Assembly (NCBI GenBank): GCA_020049775.1
Contig: JAGVLO010000012.1
Coordinates: 1-64,000, forward strand
Source: Alphaproteobacteria bacterium
GTDB taxonomy: Bacteria > Pseudomonadota > Alphaproteobacteria > Rickettsiales > SXRF01
Direction of reading: 5' to 3'
DNA: 64,000 bases
In this document: positions 1 to 8,628 of the stretch, in pieces
Numbering within the stretch: the first letter of the stretch is position 1
Layout: each line of letters opens with the position of its first letter
Translations under genes and position numbers: made by a program
The notes under the pieces: generated by a model
Databases searched by the model: none
What the model was told of the DNA's origin: nothing
What the model saw: only the letters and a program-made list of their open reading frames with translations

Positions 1-100
1 ACTCACCCGTGCGCCACTCTGTATTGCTACAGCGTTCGACTTGCATGTGTTAAGCCTGCCGCCAGCGTTCGTTCTGAGCCAGAATCAAACTCTCAAGTTG
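1..100 (-). rRNA. rrs: 16S ribosomal RNA, 5' end only (partial)
   Basis: Read on the minus strand, this stretch begins CAACTTGAGAGTTTGATTCT and continues with the universal 5' 16S segment: the 27F primer region, the GAACGAACGCTGGCGGCAGG block and the ACATGCAAGTCGAACG block. It then has a short V1 helix and the GGCGCACGGGTGAGT block. The gene runs off the left edge, so only about the first 100 nt are present. The GAACGAACGCTGGCGGCAGGC form is typical of Alphaproteobacteria. The mature 5' end is placed at about position 100 by analogy. Confidence 0.95.
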
Positions 101-480
101 TGATTCTGTCAGATGTTTAGAACAAGTTCTAAACAAACTGGCAAATTCCAACACCAATTGGTGTTGGTCTCAAATTTTCGGAAACACGCACAATATCACC
201 TAGTCTGCTGCGCCTTGGACTTACGCAAACTAGTTATTGTACATATAAACTGTGCAAATGATATTGTGCTGTTAATTTCAACGACACTCTGACCAGCCTG
301 GTCAGCCAACCGAAGTTGGCGGGCTCCGAAAGAACCCGTTAGCCGCGACACAACATCACCTGCGCATAAATGCTCTTCACACTATCAACCGGCAGATTGC
401 ACATCAAAACCAAGGCTTTAACATGAATCGGTGAAATGGGTTTTTTGAATTACCCGTTTCAGAAAGGAAGGCTGTTATGG
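101..480 (-). promoter_or_regulatory. rRNA operon leader and promoter region with strong hairpins
   Basis: This 380-base stretch lies upstream of the minus-strand 16S gene, and I see no convincing gene in it. It holds several perfect inverted repeats: GTTTAGAAC-AA-GTTCTAAAC at 115-134, CCAACACCAATTGGTGTTGG at 148-167, and GCCAAC-CGAA-GTTGGC at 305-320. A weaker one is AAATGGGT/ACCCGTTT at about 434-459. The two nearest the 16S 5' end would form hairpins in the pre-rRNA and may take part in processing. The promoter should lie in the distal part, but I could not identify convincing -35/-10 hexamers. Confidence 0.6.
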
Positions 481-663
481 CAAAACTTGTGATGGGTGTC
501 AAGCAGCAAAAACAACTTTTTTGGTTTTTTTACCAGTCCCCCTGAAATGCCTTGTTTTCTGCGGGTTTCCGAGCGGGCGATTCTGCTCCAGATTCCTATG
601 ACACTGAAACTTCCTTGGAATAAAAAACACGTCTGTATATTTCGCGTGAATAAATACAAGCTT

Positions 664-682
664 GGCTATATAACGTATAGCC
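664..682. promoter_or_regulatory. inverted repeat upstream of the DUF6941-like gene (possible operator)
   Basis: GGCTATA-TAACG-TATAGCC is a perfect 7-bp inverted repeat with a 5-base centre. It ends 30 bases before the start codon at 713, in the position of a promoter or operator. The function is inferred from position and symmetry only. Confidence 0.4.
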
Positions 683-712
683 TGAAAACCACTAAAAATA
701 CAGGAAATAGCT

Positions 713-1105
713 ATGGGTAAAGATGTTCAGGCCACCTCTGTCGTTATTTGTGATGACGTTCGGCGCGAGGCCAGCGGCAAGGAAATACTGATTGGAACCT
801 ATGCCGGCGTCATCTATTTTCCCTCGCTTCCCGCCACCCTGACTACATTTGCCACCCGTATCGAATTCAAAACCGAACTGCCGCAGGCCGATGACATTAC
901 CGTTGAGCTGCGCGGCTCTGACGATACAGCCCTGTTTTCCGTCACCGGATTCATGGAAATGGTAGGCACTGAAGGTGTGCAGGTACTTACGATGATAGCC
1001 AACAACGTGCATTTCCCCAAGGAAGACACCTACAATATCCTGTTTGGGCGCAAGGGCAGTGTTGAAAAAATCTATAGCTTTCCAGTGAAGGCAAAGCCTT
1101 ACTAA
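713..1105 (+). CDS. conserved hypothetical protein, DUF6941-like (130 aa)
   Basis: A 130-residue soluble protein with no signal peptide or membrane segment. Its N-terminal pattern (VVICDDVRREASGKEILIGTYAG, a cytosolic ICDD-x-R-x-E-x2-GK-x3-IG core) resembles the DUF6941 family as I remember it; that family has no known function. The rest is an alternating beta-rich pattern. The ATG at 713 follows a good Shine-Dalgarno (AGGAAA). The gene stands alone on the + strand between the rRNA leader and the paralogue pair that follows, with a possible operator at 664-682. Confidence 0.7.
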   Translation: MGKDVQATSVVICDDVRREASGKEILIGTYAGVIYFPSLPATLTTFATRIEFKTELPQADDITVELRGSDDTALFSVTGFMEMVGTEGVQVLTMIANNVHFPKEDTYNILFGRKGSVEKIYSFPVKAKPY

Positions 1106-1225
1106 CACGGTAATTTCGGACTATTCATTAATTATTACGCAGCCGATTCTTATTGACTTGAGACGGCAACCCTCTACCCTGAATGCATATTGCCAGACCA
1201 AAAACACCTCTGGGAGGAGGGTTAC

Positions 1226-2005
1226 ATGGCAAAAGAAAAACGTCGCATCGTATTGCTGGATAATAAGAGCCAGTTAAAGCTTATGCTCGCGTCGCAGGGG
1301 CCGCGTGAGAGTACGCTATTTGCGCGCTTTACCTTACCCAACATCCCTGAAGGCGTACAAAACTACATGGCGGAGATGATACGCAACCGCCTCGCGTTAT
1401 ACGACATACCCACCACCTACAAACGCGAAATAAACTACTTCACCATCACATTGAATAGCACGTTCATACACGAGAAGAATAACAGCAATATCATGCTTGA
1501 TCACGCCAAGGCAGTGATGGAAGAAATCGGAGAACTCACGATCAGCGGCATGAAATTCGAAGACGCCGCCAAGGAGGTCTATGATGTTGACCTTAAGCTT
1601 CTGCGCAGCCTGAACGATGAAAAAGCGAAGGACCAGATGGACGCCGACCTCGATGAACCTAACAAGCAACTGCGCAATTCGATTACCAAGAAGGATGCGC
1701 GCGAAGTCATAATCCGCTGCGTTGAACGGCTGATGCCTAACCGCGATGCAAAAGCCTTTGCTGAAGCATTCAGCACCATTCTGGTCAGCCACTACCCCAC
1801 ACGTCCGGCTATCTCAAAAGACGAAATTGCAAACCGAGGCACAGACGAAGATGATTTATACAGGCTGGTGCGCAACTCATGCAATTCCACCATCATCGCC
1901 GACGAACATAAACGGCGCTTTGCCATCGGTGAATTATTCGACGCGCTGCATGAATTATATGAATCTGCGGAAGCATTGAAGCGTGAAGCGCGCGAGCGTG
2001 CGTAG
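1226..2005 (+). CDS. uncharacterised protein, paralogue A of a tandem pair (259 aa)
   Basis: I do not recognise the family. The start is ATG 1226 because GGGAGGAGG ends 5 bases before it; an upstream in-frame start at 1190 lacks such a site. The protein is soluble and charged, with an N-terminal alpha/beta part (about residues 1-115), an acidic linker and a helical C-terminal part. The C-terminal part carries the pattern MP-x5-FA-x9-YPTRP-x(n)-LYRLVRNSC and ends KRRFAIGELFDALHELY. The same pattern in the same order occurs in the next gene (2243-2989), so the two are full-length paralogues. The gap between them contains an ATTGAC-AC-GTCAAT repeat (2136-2149) and probably a separate promoter for the second copy. 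Confidence 0.8.
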   Translation: MAKEKRRIVLLDNKSQLKLMLASQGPRESTLFARFTLPNIPEGVQNYMAEMIRNRLALYDIPTTYKREINYFTITLNSTFIHEKNNSNIMLDHAKAVMEEIGELTISGMKFEDAAKEVYDVDLKLLRSLNDEKAKDQMDADLDEPNKQLRNSITKKDAREVIIRCVERLMPNRDAKAFAEAFSTILVSHYPTRPAISKDEIANRGTDEDDLYRLVRNSCNSTIIADEHKRRFAIGELFDALHELYESAEALKREARERA

Positions 2006-2242
2006 CACTAAGAAATTGGCACAAGCGCAAATTACCCCAATTTATGGCGCGGACTTATAGACCATAGCTGTGGATAAGTAAACATAAAAATGGTTAAGGC
2101 AATGAAATAAACCTAGCTTTAGCCTGTCGTTCCACATTGACACGTCAATTTCCTGTATTAGCCTAAAGCCTGCCAATACAAAAAAGTCACACAATAAAAA
2201 TAAAAATTTAGAGCGAACTTATCTCTATAGGGAGGGACTAAT

Positions 2243-2989
2243 ATGGCAAGGAAGAATGTTTCACTTCTTACTAACAAAGAAAACCGTCTCAATGATGTAC
2301 GCGTAGTGCTTTCCGGGTCCGAACCGGGCGAGGGAAGCAGCACGCTGTATGTCACCTTCTTCACGAAGGACACGGCGTTTAATGACAAAACCGGCAACAA
2401 GGATGAGGTGCGCGACCGCCTTGCAGATATACTGCAGGCACGTATGCAAAGCAAAGGTCTGGAAACAGACCGCCGCGTTGCAGATGGTTACATCACACTT
2501 CACCCAAAAGGCTCATCTAAGGTCGATATGATCAAGGAGGCCGACGAGGCCATGAAAGATGTATCTACCCTTACTGACCGTGGCGTCACACTCAAGGCTG
2601 CCTTGCTACAGGTGCTTGATGTGGAAAAAGCTGCCGCTGCTGGTAAACCACGTCAGGAAGTACGCGTGAAAGCGCGGCTAGACAGGGATGCTGCCAAAGC
2701 CGCTGTGCTGGGTACTGCTAAACTAGTAATGCCTGCAACGGCTGCTGCCACTTTTGCCGATACCCTGGCAAATAATGTGGTAACGCAGTTCCCCACTCGC
2801 CCGAAGGTTGATGAACCAAACAACAGCAGCACAGAAAAGGACCCGCTATACAAACTGGTTCAGGATGCGTGCAGCACTGCTGTGGATGAAGCCAAGGGCA
2901 AGCGCCACTACGCCACCGGTGCTATTTTTGATGCGCTGATTGCCGCGTATGACGGATTAGGGAAAGCGCCTAACTGCAGGAGTGGTTAA
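2243..2989 (+). CDS. uncharacterised protein, paralogue B of a tandem pair (248 aa)
   Basis: Family not recognised, but it is clearly related to the preceding gene. Shared landmarks in order: a GYITLHP-type strand (NYFTITLN in A), the helix EADEAMKDVSTLTDRGVTLK (A: a helix before ELTISGMKFEDAAKEVYDVD), MP-x5-FADTL, QFPTRP, DPLYKLVQDAC, and KRHYATGAIFDALIAAYD. The start at 2243 has a strong ribosome site (GGGAGGGA). No signal peptide or membrane segment is visible. The stop overlaps, tail to tail, the stop of the minus-strand ORF that follows (shared TTAA). Confidence 0.8.
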   Translation: MARKNVSLLTNKENRLNDVRVVLSGSEPGEGSSTLYVTFFTKDTAFNDKTGNKDEVRDRLADILQARMQSKGLETDRRVADGYITLHPKGSSKVDMIKEADEAMKDVSTLTDRGVTLKAALLQVLDVEKAAAAGKPRQEVRVKARLDRDAAKAAVLGTAKLVMPATAAATFADTLANNVVTQFPTRPKVDEPNNSSTEKDPLYKLVQDACSTAVDEAKGKRHYATGAIFDALIAAYDGLGKAPNCRSG

Positions 2990-3471
2990 AGCTGGCGAGC
3001 GTTACTGTCGCCTGACCTTGTAGTGCTTATGCCCGGCAAATCCGGGCAGTCGGTTTCGTATTCGCCAAAAGCTTTGCCAAGGTCGAGCGCGTTCATGCTC
3101 TGCCATTTTTCTGACACGCGCGCCGAAAACTCACGCTGTGTCAGCGGGCGCAGGTCTTCCTTGAAACCGAGGAACTGGTCAGCATTGCTGCCGCTTATGT
3201 GCGTGCCGTTTTCATCATCGTTCGCAGCCTGTGCTTCAGTGCGGTACTGGTTTTTCCACACATGATATTCAACTACGCGCCGCTCCATCGGGCTCATACT
3301 GTCGTCCATAACCTTATTCCATCTTTGGCCTGTTACTAATTTTTTTGTATTAAATACAGTGTATTGCACCACATCACCTGTTTTCCGTCTTACACAAACG
3401 GCCGGTTTTTCTTTTCCGGCCGTCTGCCAAGATTGGCTACAAGAGCGGGATACAAGCTTCATCATAGGCAT
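2986..3471 (-). CDS. hypothetical protein (up to 161 aa, start uncertain)
   Basis: This minus-strand reading frame converges on the paralogue pair and overlaps it by 4 bases. It is hydrophilic and has a plausible internal composition (for example MERRVVEYHVWKNQY and LTQREFSARVSEKWQSMNA). No family is recognised. The first ATG, at 3471, has no evident Shine-Dalgarno. A shorter version of 107 residues from the internal ATG at about 3309 is equally possible, and the AT-rich DNA upstream of 3310 fits a promoter for it. A + strand frame across the same DNA looks less protein-like. Confidence 0.45.
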   Translation of the reverse strand: MPMMKLVSRSCSQSWQTAGKEKPAVCVRRKTGDVVQYTVFNTKKLVTGQRWNKVMDDSMSPMERRVVEYHVWKNQYRTEAQAANDDENGTHISGSNADQFLGFKEDLRPLTQREFSARVSEKWQSMNALDLGKAFGEYETDCPDLPGISTTRSGDSNARQL

Positions 3472-3558
3472 AATTTGATTGATAAAAAATTAATCATTCT
3501 GTGGCATGACAAAAGAAAGTTGCTTGTTTTAATTTGGTACAATCTGTTGTGAGGACGT

Positions 3559-3828
3559 ATGCGTGTATTATTTAACCCACGGGAAAACTCGGTAAAATTC
3601 GTTGGCGAACTGGCTCGCGATACCGTGGAGCAGATAATAAAAATCAGCTTTGCTAGCCGTCTGGTCAACAGCTTAGTTACCTATCCTTCCAGCAACGGCA
3701 AGGTGGTTGGGCTTAAGCTGGCCTCGGCAAACGGCATGTATGAAGCCCGCGATATCAAGCATATCAGCCTTCTGCTTGACCGGCTGGACGCTATGCTCTG
3801 CGCCAGCGAACCTATGGTTATGGCTTAA
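3559..3828 (+). CDS. small hypothetical protein (89 aa)
   Basis: An 89-residue soluble protein of mixed alpha/beta pattern (NSVKFVGELARDTVEQIIKISFASRL, then KVVGLKLASANGMYEARDI and a C-terminal helix). The start ATG at 3559 follows GAGGA at a good distance. Family unknown. It resembles the other small alpha/beta proteins of this genome in style only. It stands alone, with AT-rich flanks on both sides. Confidence 0.6.
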   Translation: MRVLFNPRENSVKFVGELARDTVEQIIKISFASRLVNSLVTYPSSNGKVVGLKLASANGMYEARDIKHISLLLDRLDAMLCASEPMVMA

Positions 3829-4012
3829 ATAAACATAAATTCCAATAGCTTGTTTAATGGACCTGTGCATTAACGGCGCGTGTTTCTTTGCGCATTCCTT
3901 CTAGGATGCGCAATCAGCCTGCATTTATTTAACTGTAATAAACTTTTAACTTCACCTACGCCCGTTTTTGGCTAAAGTTTCATGCATAACTATAACAAAA
4001 GCGAAAAATTAT

Positions 4013-5359
4013 ATGACACATCAGGGAAGTGCTTCAGACACCAAGATTGACGACATCCAGCTTATAGAAAAAGCGGATAAAGCCCACCTCACCGTTCTGT
4101 TATCGGGCAACAGCCTCGATCTTGCGGCAGCAAGTTCAATCTTGCGGGCAGAATTCCCGAAGGCCTATATCGACATCGACGCGCAGAGGCATTTGCGAGT
4201 AGTCATATCGCACCCGCTGAGCGATGAGAATGCACCGTCGGCTGCCGACATCGTAGAAAAAATATTCGACAAAACGCAGTGTGACCTCGGGATTCAGTTC
4301 AGGCCGGAAGCGCACAAGCATGGTGAGTTGCGCCGCTCTGATCCGGAATTCACCAAACATTATGTGAAGACGGAAGATTATATGGATGGCCCCGGCATCA
4401 TGGTCGAACCGGAACAGCCGAAGTTCTACACCGCTGATGTGATTATAAGCCTCGAGCGTGAAGAACCATATTCGCTGCGTGAACGCACGGTGATGGACGT
4501 GGTGGAGCGCAAATTGAAACAGCAGCCCCTCGATGCAAATATGGCGTATTATTTCTATACGCGATCAAATAACGGGACGAAGCTTTCGGTTTCGCACCTG
4601 CAGGAAATGAACAAAACCAAGAAAGAAGCCCTGCAGCTTGCAACTGTCATCATGGGGCATTGCAAGCAGAAGCTCGGCGTACCCTCTGCCGATATCAAAC
4701 TGACCGCCATAGATGGCAATGTACTGGCCACATCCGAAGAAGAAAGGCCGGATTACCTGCCGCCGGAACCGGTGGTATTTACCCTGTTCGGCACAGAAGA
4801 TGCACTTGAACGCGCGCAACATAACCTGAAATCCGACATCGGTATGGAGATGGAGCTTGTGCCATCAAAACGCGGCAGGCCTGCGCAATTGCACATCTCC
4901 AAACCTGCTCAAACAGGAGCGGAGGTGATGGATATCCTCGGAAAAATCCACACGGCCACCGGTTGCGAGTTGCCTATCCGCCTGCAGCACGCCACCTCGC
5001 GCGAGGACCCTGACCCGCCACAGCAAGGCCCTTCCCTCTTCCAGCCTGCCGTATTGCTATGGTTTGAAGACGCCGATGCGCGCTACAGCGAACTGATGAT
5101 ACAGACGGTAACGCGCTATGTGTCGTCAATGGTCAAAGGCAAGCAGGAACTCCAGTTCCCTATTGTAAACGGGGCAGATGGCGATGTGTATGACCTGAAC
5201 CAGCCTGTAGCGCTGATACATGAAAAAACATTCAAAGCAGCCGGCAATGATAGCAGCAAGGCGCTCGAAGATGCTGAGGGCGAAGCCGTCATCATGATGA
5301 ATGCGCTAAAACCGTTGATAGAGTTCAAAACCCCCGCCGCCAAAGGCCGCGCTGCGTAG
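4013..5359 (+). CDS. uncharacterised multi-domain alpha/beta protein (448 aa)
   Basis: No known family recognised. The protein looks like a chain of three or four small alpha/beta units. In each, a hydrophobic strand (HLTVLLSG; FYTADVIISLE; PVVFTLFGTEDALE; AVLLWFEDADARY) is followed by a helix and another strand (RHLRVVISHP; TKLSVSHL; AQLHISKP; DVYDLNQPVALIHEKTF). No signal peptide or membrane segment. I chose ATG 4013 rather than the in-frame TTG at 3968. Support for this: the element TTAACTTCA lies 59 bases before 4013, and the same element lies 60 bases before the unrelated gene at 34537. It converges on recG with a 2-base gap. Confidence 0.7.
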   Translation: MTHQGSASDTKIDDIQLIEKADKAHLTVLLSGNSLDLAAASSILRAEFPKAYIDIDAQRHLRVVISHPLSDENAPSAADIVEKIFDKTQCDLGIQFRPEAHKHGELRRSDPEFTKHYVKTEDYMDGPGIMVEPEQPKFYTADVIISLEREEPYSLRERTVMDVVERKLKQQPLDANMAYYFYTRSNNGTKLSVSHLQEMNKTKKEALQLATVIMGHCKQKLGVPSADIKLTAIDGNVLATSEEERPDYLPPEPVVFTLFGTEDALERAQHNLKSDIGMEMELVPSKRGRPAQLHISKPAQTGAEVMDILGKIHTATGCELPIRLQHATSREDPDPPQQGPSLFQPAVLLWFEDADARYSELMIQTVTRYVSSMVKGKQELQFPIVNGADGDVYDLNQPVALIHEKTFKAAGNDSSKALEDAEGEAVIMMNALKPLIEFKTPAAKGRAA

Positions 5360-5361
5360 GT

Positions 5362-7542
5362 TTAAGACTGCGCTGCCCTTGCGCTGGCCAGCGGTTCGGC
5401 ATCGGATTGCCGCTGGAATTCAAACCCGAACAGCTGCAGCAATATCTCCAGCGCCACACCGCGCTGCCCCTGTAAATGCGGGTCGGTGGCTACCAGATTA
5501 GCGGCATCGTCACGTGCATGTTCCAGCAATGCCTGATGACGCACAAGGTCGGTAAAGATAAAGCGCGGCAGGCCGCTTTGCCGCGTACCCAGCAAATCGC
5601 CGCCACCGCGTATGTTCAAATCGGCCTCGGCGATGGCAAAGCCGTCGTTACTGTCACGCAATATGGCAAGGCGCGAGCGTGCGACATCTCCTGCCCTGTC
5701 ACTATATAGCAGCACGCATGCCGACGCCTTGTTGCCACGGCCCACGCGCCCGCGCAGCTGGTGCAGCTGTGACAGGCCGAAACGCTCGGACTGCTCAATC
5801 ACGATAATGGTGGCATCGCGCACGTCCACACCCACTTCAATCACCGTGGTGGCCACCAGCAGACGCAATTCACCACTTGAGAAACGTTGCATTTCCTCGT
5901 TACGCACATCGCTCTTCATGCGCCCGTGTACAAGACCAACCACATCGCCGAAACGTTTTTTAAATTCCCTGAATCGCGTTTCTGCCGCTGCCAGATCGCC
6001 TTCCGGCGTCAGCTCCAGTTCACCCTCGATGTATTTTTCTTCAATCAGCGGGCATATCCAGTACACCTTCTCACCCGCTGCTATGGCTGATTTCAGGCGC
6101 TCCATCACCTCGTCATAGCGCGACAGCGGAATCACCCTTGTTGTCACCGGCTGGCGCTCTGCAGGTTTTTCGCGCAGGTTGGAGCATTCCATATCGCCGT
6201 ATAGTGTCATGGTCAGCGAGCGCGGAATCGGCGTGGCCGTCATGTGCAGTAAGTGTGGCGCATTGCCCTTGGCGGTCAGCGCCATGCGCTGGCTGACGCC
6301 AAAGCGGTGCTGCTCGTCAATCACCACTAACGATAGGTGGCTGAAATTCACCTGCTCCTGAAACAGCGCATGCGTGCCTACCACAACGGGTATGTCGCCG
6401 CTGGCAAGCCCTTCCAGTAACTCCTTACGCGCCTTGCCCTTCACGCTGCCGGTCAGCAGAGCCACCTTGATACCCAGCGGCTCAATCAGCGCGGAAAGTG
6501 TTTTATAATGCTGCTGGGCAATGATTTCAGTCGGCACCATCAGCGCCGCCTGTTTGCCGTCTTCCACTACGCGCAATATGGCCAGGAGTGCAACAATCGT
6601 TTTGCCGCTGCCCACATCTCCCTGAAGCAGGCGGCACATGCGGCGGCCGGATGTCATGTCGTCCGCTATTTCCTTCATCACCGACTGCTGCCCGCCTGTC
6701 AGTGTAAACGGCAGCCTTGCCACCAGCGCCTCGGCGAGTTTTCCCGTACCCCTGATGATATCGCCCGGTTGCTGCTGCATATGGCGGCGTACCAGCGCGA
6801 GATAGAGCTGGTTGGCAAGCATTTCATCATAGGCAAGGCGCTCGCGGGGCAGCGAGGCTACTTCCAAATCCTCGGGCAACAAGGGGTGGTGCGCGGCATT
6901 AATCGCTTCTTTCCATGTCGGCCATTTATGGGTTTTCACCCATGACAGTTCCGTCCATTCCGGAAGGTCGGGCAGCTTTTCCATGGCGGTAGCGATAAAT
7001 TTGGCAATACGCCGTGAAGTAAGCCCGATGGTCAGCGGATAAACCGGCTCGGGCTTTTGCACCTCGGCAAGCTTATCCACCGGTGCAATAATATCGGGAT
7101 GTGTCATCTGCAAATGATTTTCGAAGTGATCAATACGCCCGCTGATGGCGCGGCGCGAACCTACAGGCAGCACCTGTTTGACGTAGTCCTCACGCGGATT
7201 GAAAAACACCAGCGTGATTTCGCCCGTGTCGTTGTAGCACATCACCTTATACGGCCTGCGCGAACCACGGCGTATGCCCGGTGGCGGCGGCAAGTGTGAT
7301 TCAACAGTAATAACGAAGGTAGCAACCACACCGTCTGGCGCAGTATTCAGAGGGCAGGTAAAGCGCCTGTCCACCAACCCGACCGGCAGGTGGAATATCA
7401 AATCGCGAACAATAGGCATGCCGCTACCGTCAAGCACCGTCGCAGCAGGCAGCAAGCGCTGGAGCGAACTCGCCGTTGCGCCACCTACACCCTTGATACG
7501 AGAAATGCTGGAATAGAGGAAAAAAAGCAACTCATGCCGCAT
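5362..7542 (-). CDS. recG: ATP-dependent DNA helicase RecG
   Basis: RecG remodels stalled replication forks and branch-migrates Holliday junctions. The 726-residue length is normal for the family. Visible motifs are an N-terminal OB/wedge domain, Walker A GDVGSGKT, the DEQHRFG box (Walker B), TATPIPRSL, VIEVGVDV and the QLRGRVGRG motif VI with the RecG C-terminal signature (RGGGDLLGTRQSG). The divergent neighbours sdhE and mfd form an arrangement with recG that is common in Alphaproteobacteria. Cytoplasmic. The start at 7542 gives a family-length N-terminus. Confidence 0.97.
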   Translation of the reverse strand: MRHELLFFLYSSISRIKGVGGATASSLQRLLPAATVLDGSGMPIVRDLIFHLPVGLVDRRFTCPLNTAPDGVVATFVITVESHLPPPPGIRRGSRRPYKVMCYNDTGEITLVFFNPREDYVKQVLPVGSRRAISGRIDHFENHLQMTHPDIIAPVDKLAEVQKPEPVYPLTIGLTSRRIAKFIATAMEKLPDLPEWTELSWVKTHKWPTWKEAINAAHHPLLPEDLEVASLPRERLAYDEMLANQLYLALVRRHMQQQPGDIIRGTGKLAEALVARLPFTLTGGQQSVMKEIADDMTSGRRMCRLLQGDVGSGKTIVALLAILRVVEDGKQAALMVPTEIIAQQHYKTLSALIEPLGIKVALLTGSVKGKARKELLEGLASGDIPVVVGTHALFQEQVNFSHLSLVVIDEQHRFGVSQRMALTAKGNAPHLLHMTATPIPRSLTMTLYGDMECSNLREKPAERQPVTTRVIPLSRYDEVMERLKSAIAAGEKVYWICPLIEEKYIEGELELTPEGDLAAAETRFREFKKRFGDVVGLVHGRMKSDVRNEEMQRFSSGELRLLVATTVIEVGVDVRDATIIVIEQSERFGLSQLHQLRGRVGRGNKASACVLLYSDRAGDVARSRLAILRDSNDGFAIAEADLNIRGGGDLLGTRQSGLPRFIFTDLVRHQALLEHARDDAANLVATDPHLQGQRGVALEILLQLFGFEFQRQSDAEPLASARAAQS

Positions 7543-7604
7543 GGCCTAACCCCACTTTACCTTGGAAAAGTAGCGGTTAGTCATACATAAGTCAAATGAG
7601 CGGA

Positions 7605-8540
7605 TTATTCAGCAGAAGTACGCTTCTTGCCCGTTTCGTCCACTTCGTTGAGTACATTGACCGCATTTGCACCCATGGCGTCCATAGCCTCGATACAGCT
7701 TTCCATAACGCCCTTGTCGTTATTGCGGCCACCAACACGGCAGAACATGATGCTCACGCTCAGACCAACGCTGGTTTTATCCTGCAGGACATAGGGATTA
7801 GCGGCAATCTGCCAGCGCAGACGGTTAAAGGTCATGCGAGCAGCTTCCGTGGTCGTATCCATCAGCAACACGCCTACGCGCTTGCTGCTAACGCTACCCA
7901 CTACGTCATCAGGACGCAGCGACTGGCGGCAAATATTGGCGGCATGCTTGATAATGGTGTGGCAAACCGTCCGGCCATACTGGGCAAAGAGTTCATCATA
8001 ATGATCAATTTGGATGATGGCGAAAGATGACTTTACGTCGCCCTTGTTATTGTAATAGTCCATCAGCTCGATGTCTTTATTGAGCGAATGCTTGTCAGGC
8101 AGGCCGGTGTCGGGATCGAGCGATTCGTGGCCCTTGAAATTATCCTGAATCACCTTGCGCACAGCTTCGTTCTTGCGAAGCCCCATCTTGTCGTGCAGCA
8201 CCAGCTTGAAAAAAACCATGTCATCTTTTGAATCAGCGCGTACCACTTTAAGGCGGTAGCTGGTTTCCTTACCGTCGCCTCCAATGACGCTAAAACTCTG
8301 CACGCGGCCAAGCACGCTGCCGACATCGTTAGCGCCATCTTCAAATTCTACATATTCCTCAAGCATTTCACTGATGCGTTTGGGTAAAATCTTTCCAAGC
8401 GACTTGCCTTTGAATTTCTTGCTGGTAAGACCCAGCATCTCTTCAGCCTGCTTGTTGATGTCGCTTATTTCTATCGACTTATCGGTGTTATTCTGGCAAA
8501 CGGTGATGACGGCATCGCTGCCGCGGTGACTAAGCATCAT
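7605..8540 (-). CDS. PAS plus degenerate GGDEF domain protein
   Basis: 311 residues. An N-terminal PAS-like segment (about 8-115) is followed by a GGDEF-fold domain that opens with the usual DP-x-TGLP-x(n)-L pattern (142-152) and continues FAIIQIDHYDELFAQYGR. The catalytic signature is lost: residues 218-222 read SSKRV where GGDEF is expected, followed by the normal hydrophobic strand GVLL. No RxxD inhibitory site is visible. From family knowledge this should not make cyclic di-GMP; it may bind a nucleotide or act as a scaffold, which is inference. No membrane segment, so cytoplasmic. It lies just upstream of recG on the same strand, 62 bases away. Confidence 0.8.
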   Translation of the reverse strand: MMLSHRGSDAVITVCQNNTDKSIEISDINKQAEEMLGLTSKKFKGKSLGKILPKRISEMLEEYVEFEDGANDVGSVLGRVQSFSVIGGDGKETSYRLKVVRADSKDDMVFFKLVLHDKMGLRKNEAVRKVIQDNFKGHESLDPDTGLPDKHSLNKDIELMDYYNNKGDVKSSFAIIQIDHYDELFAQYGRTVCHTIIKHAANICRQSLRPDDVVGSVSSKRVGVLLMDTTTEAARMTFNRLRWQIAANPYVLQDKTSVGLSVSIMFCRVGGRNNDKGVMESCIEAMDAMGANAVNVLNEVDETGKKRTSAE

Positions 8541-8628
8541 AGGGAATTACCTTAACTTATGAGACGTATACATAGATTAAGCTAATCCAAGAAAATGAAT
8601 AAACTATTAAAAAAGCCGTAAATTAACT

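Noticed and set aside
459-720. Overlapping short reading frames on both strands between the rRNA leader and 713
   Set aside because: No ribosome site, odd composition, and they cover the promoter region of the gene at 713.
2069-2077. Perfect DnaA-box sequence (TTATCCACA on the minus strand) in the gap between the paralogues
   Set aside because: A single 9-mer is expected by chance about once in a window or two of this size. There is no box cluster, and no dnaA, dnaN or AT-rich unwinding element beside it, so I do not call an origin.
3023-3265. 80-codon + strand frame opposite the hypothetical gene at 2986
   Set aside because: Ser/Cys-rich shadow composition and no ribosome site; the minus-strand frame is more protein-like.
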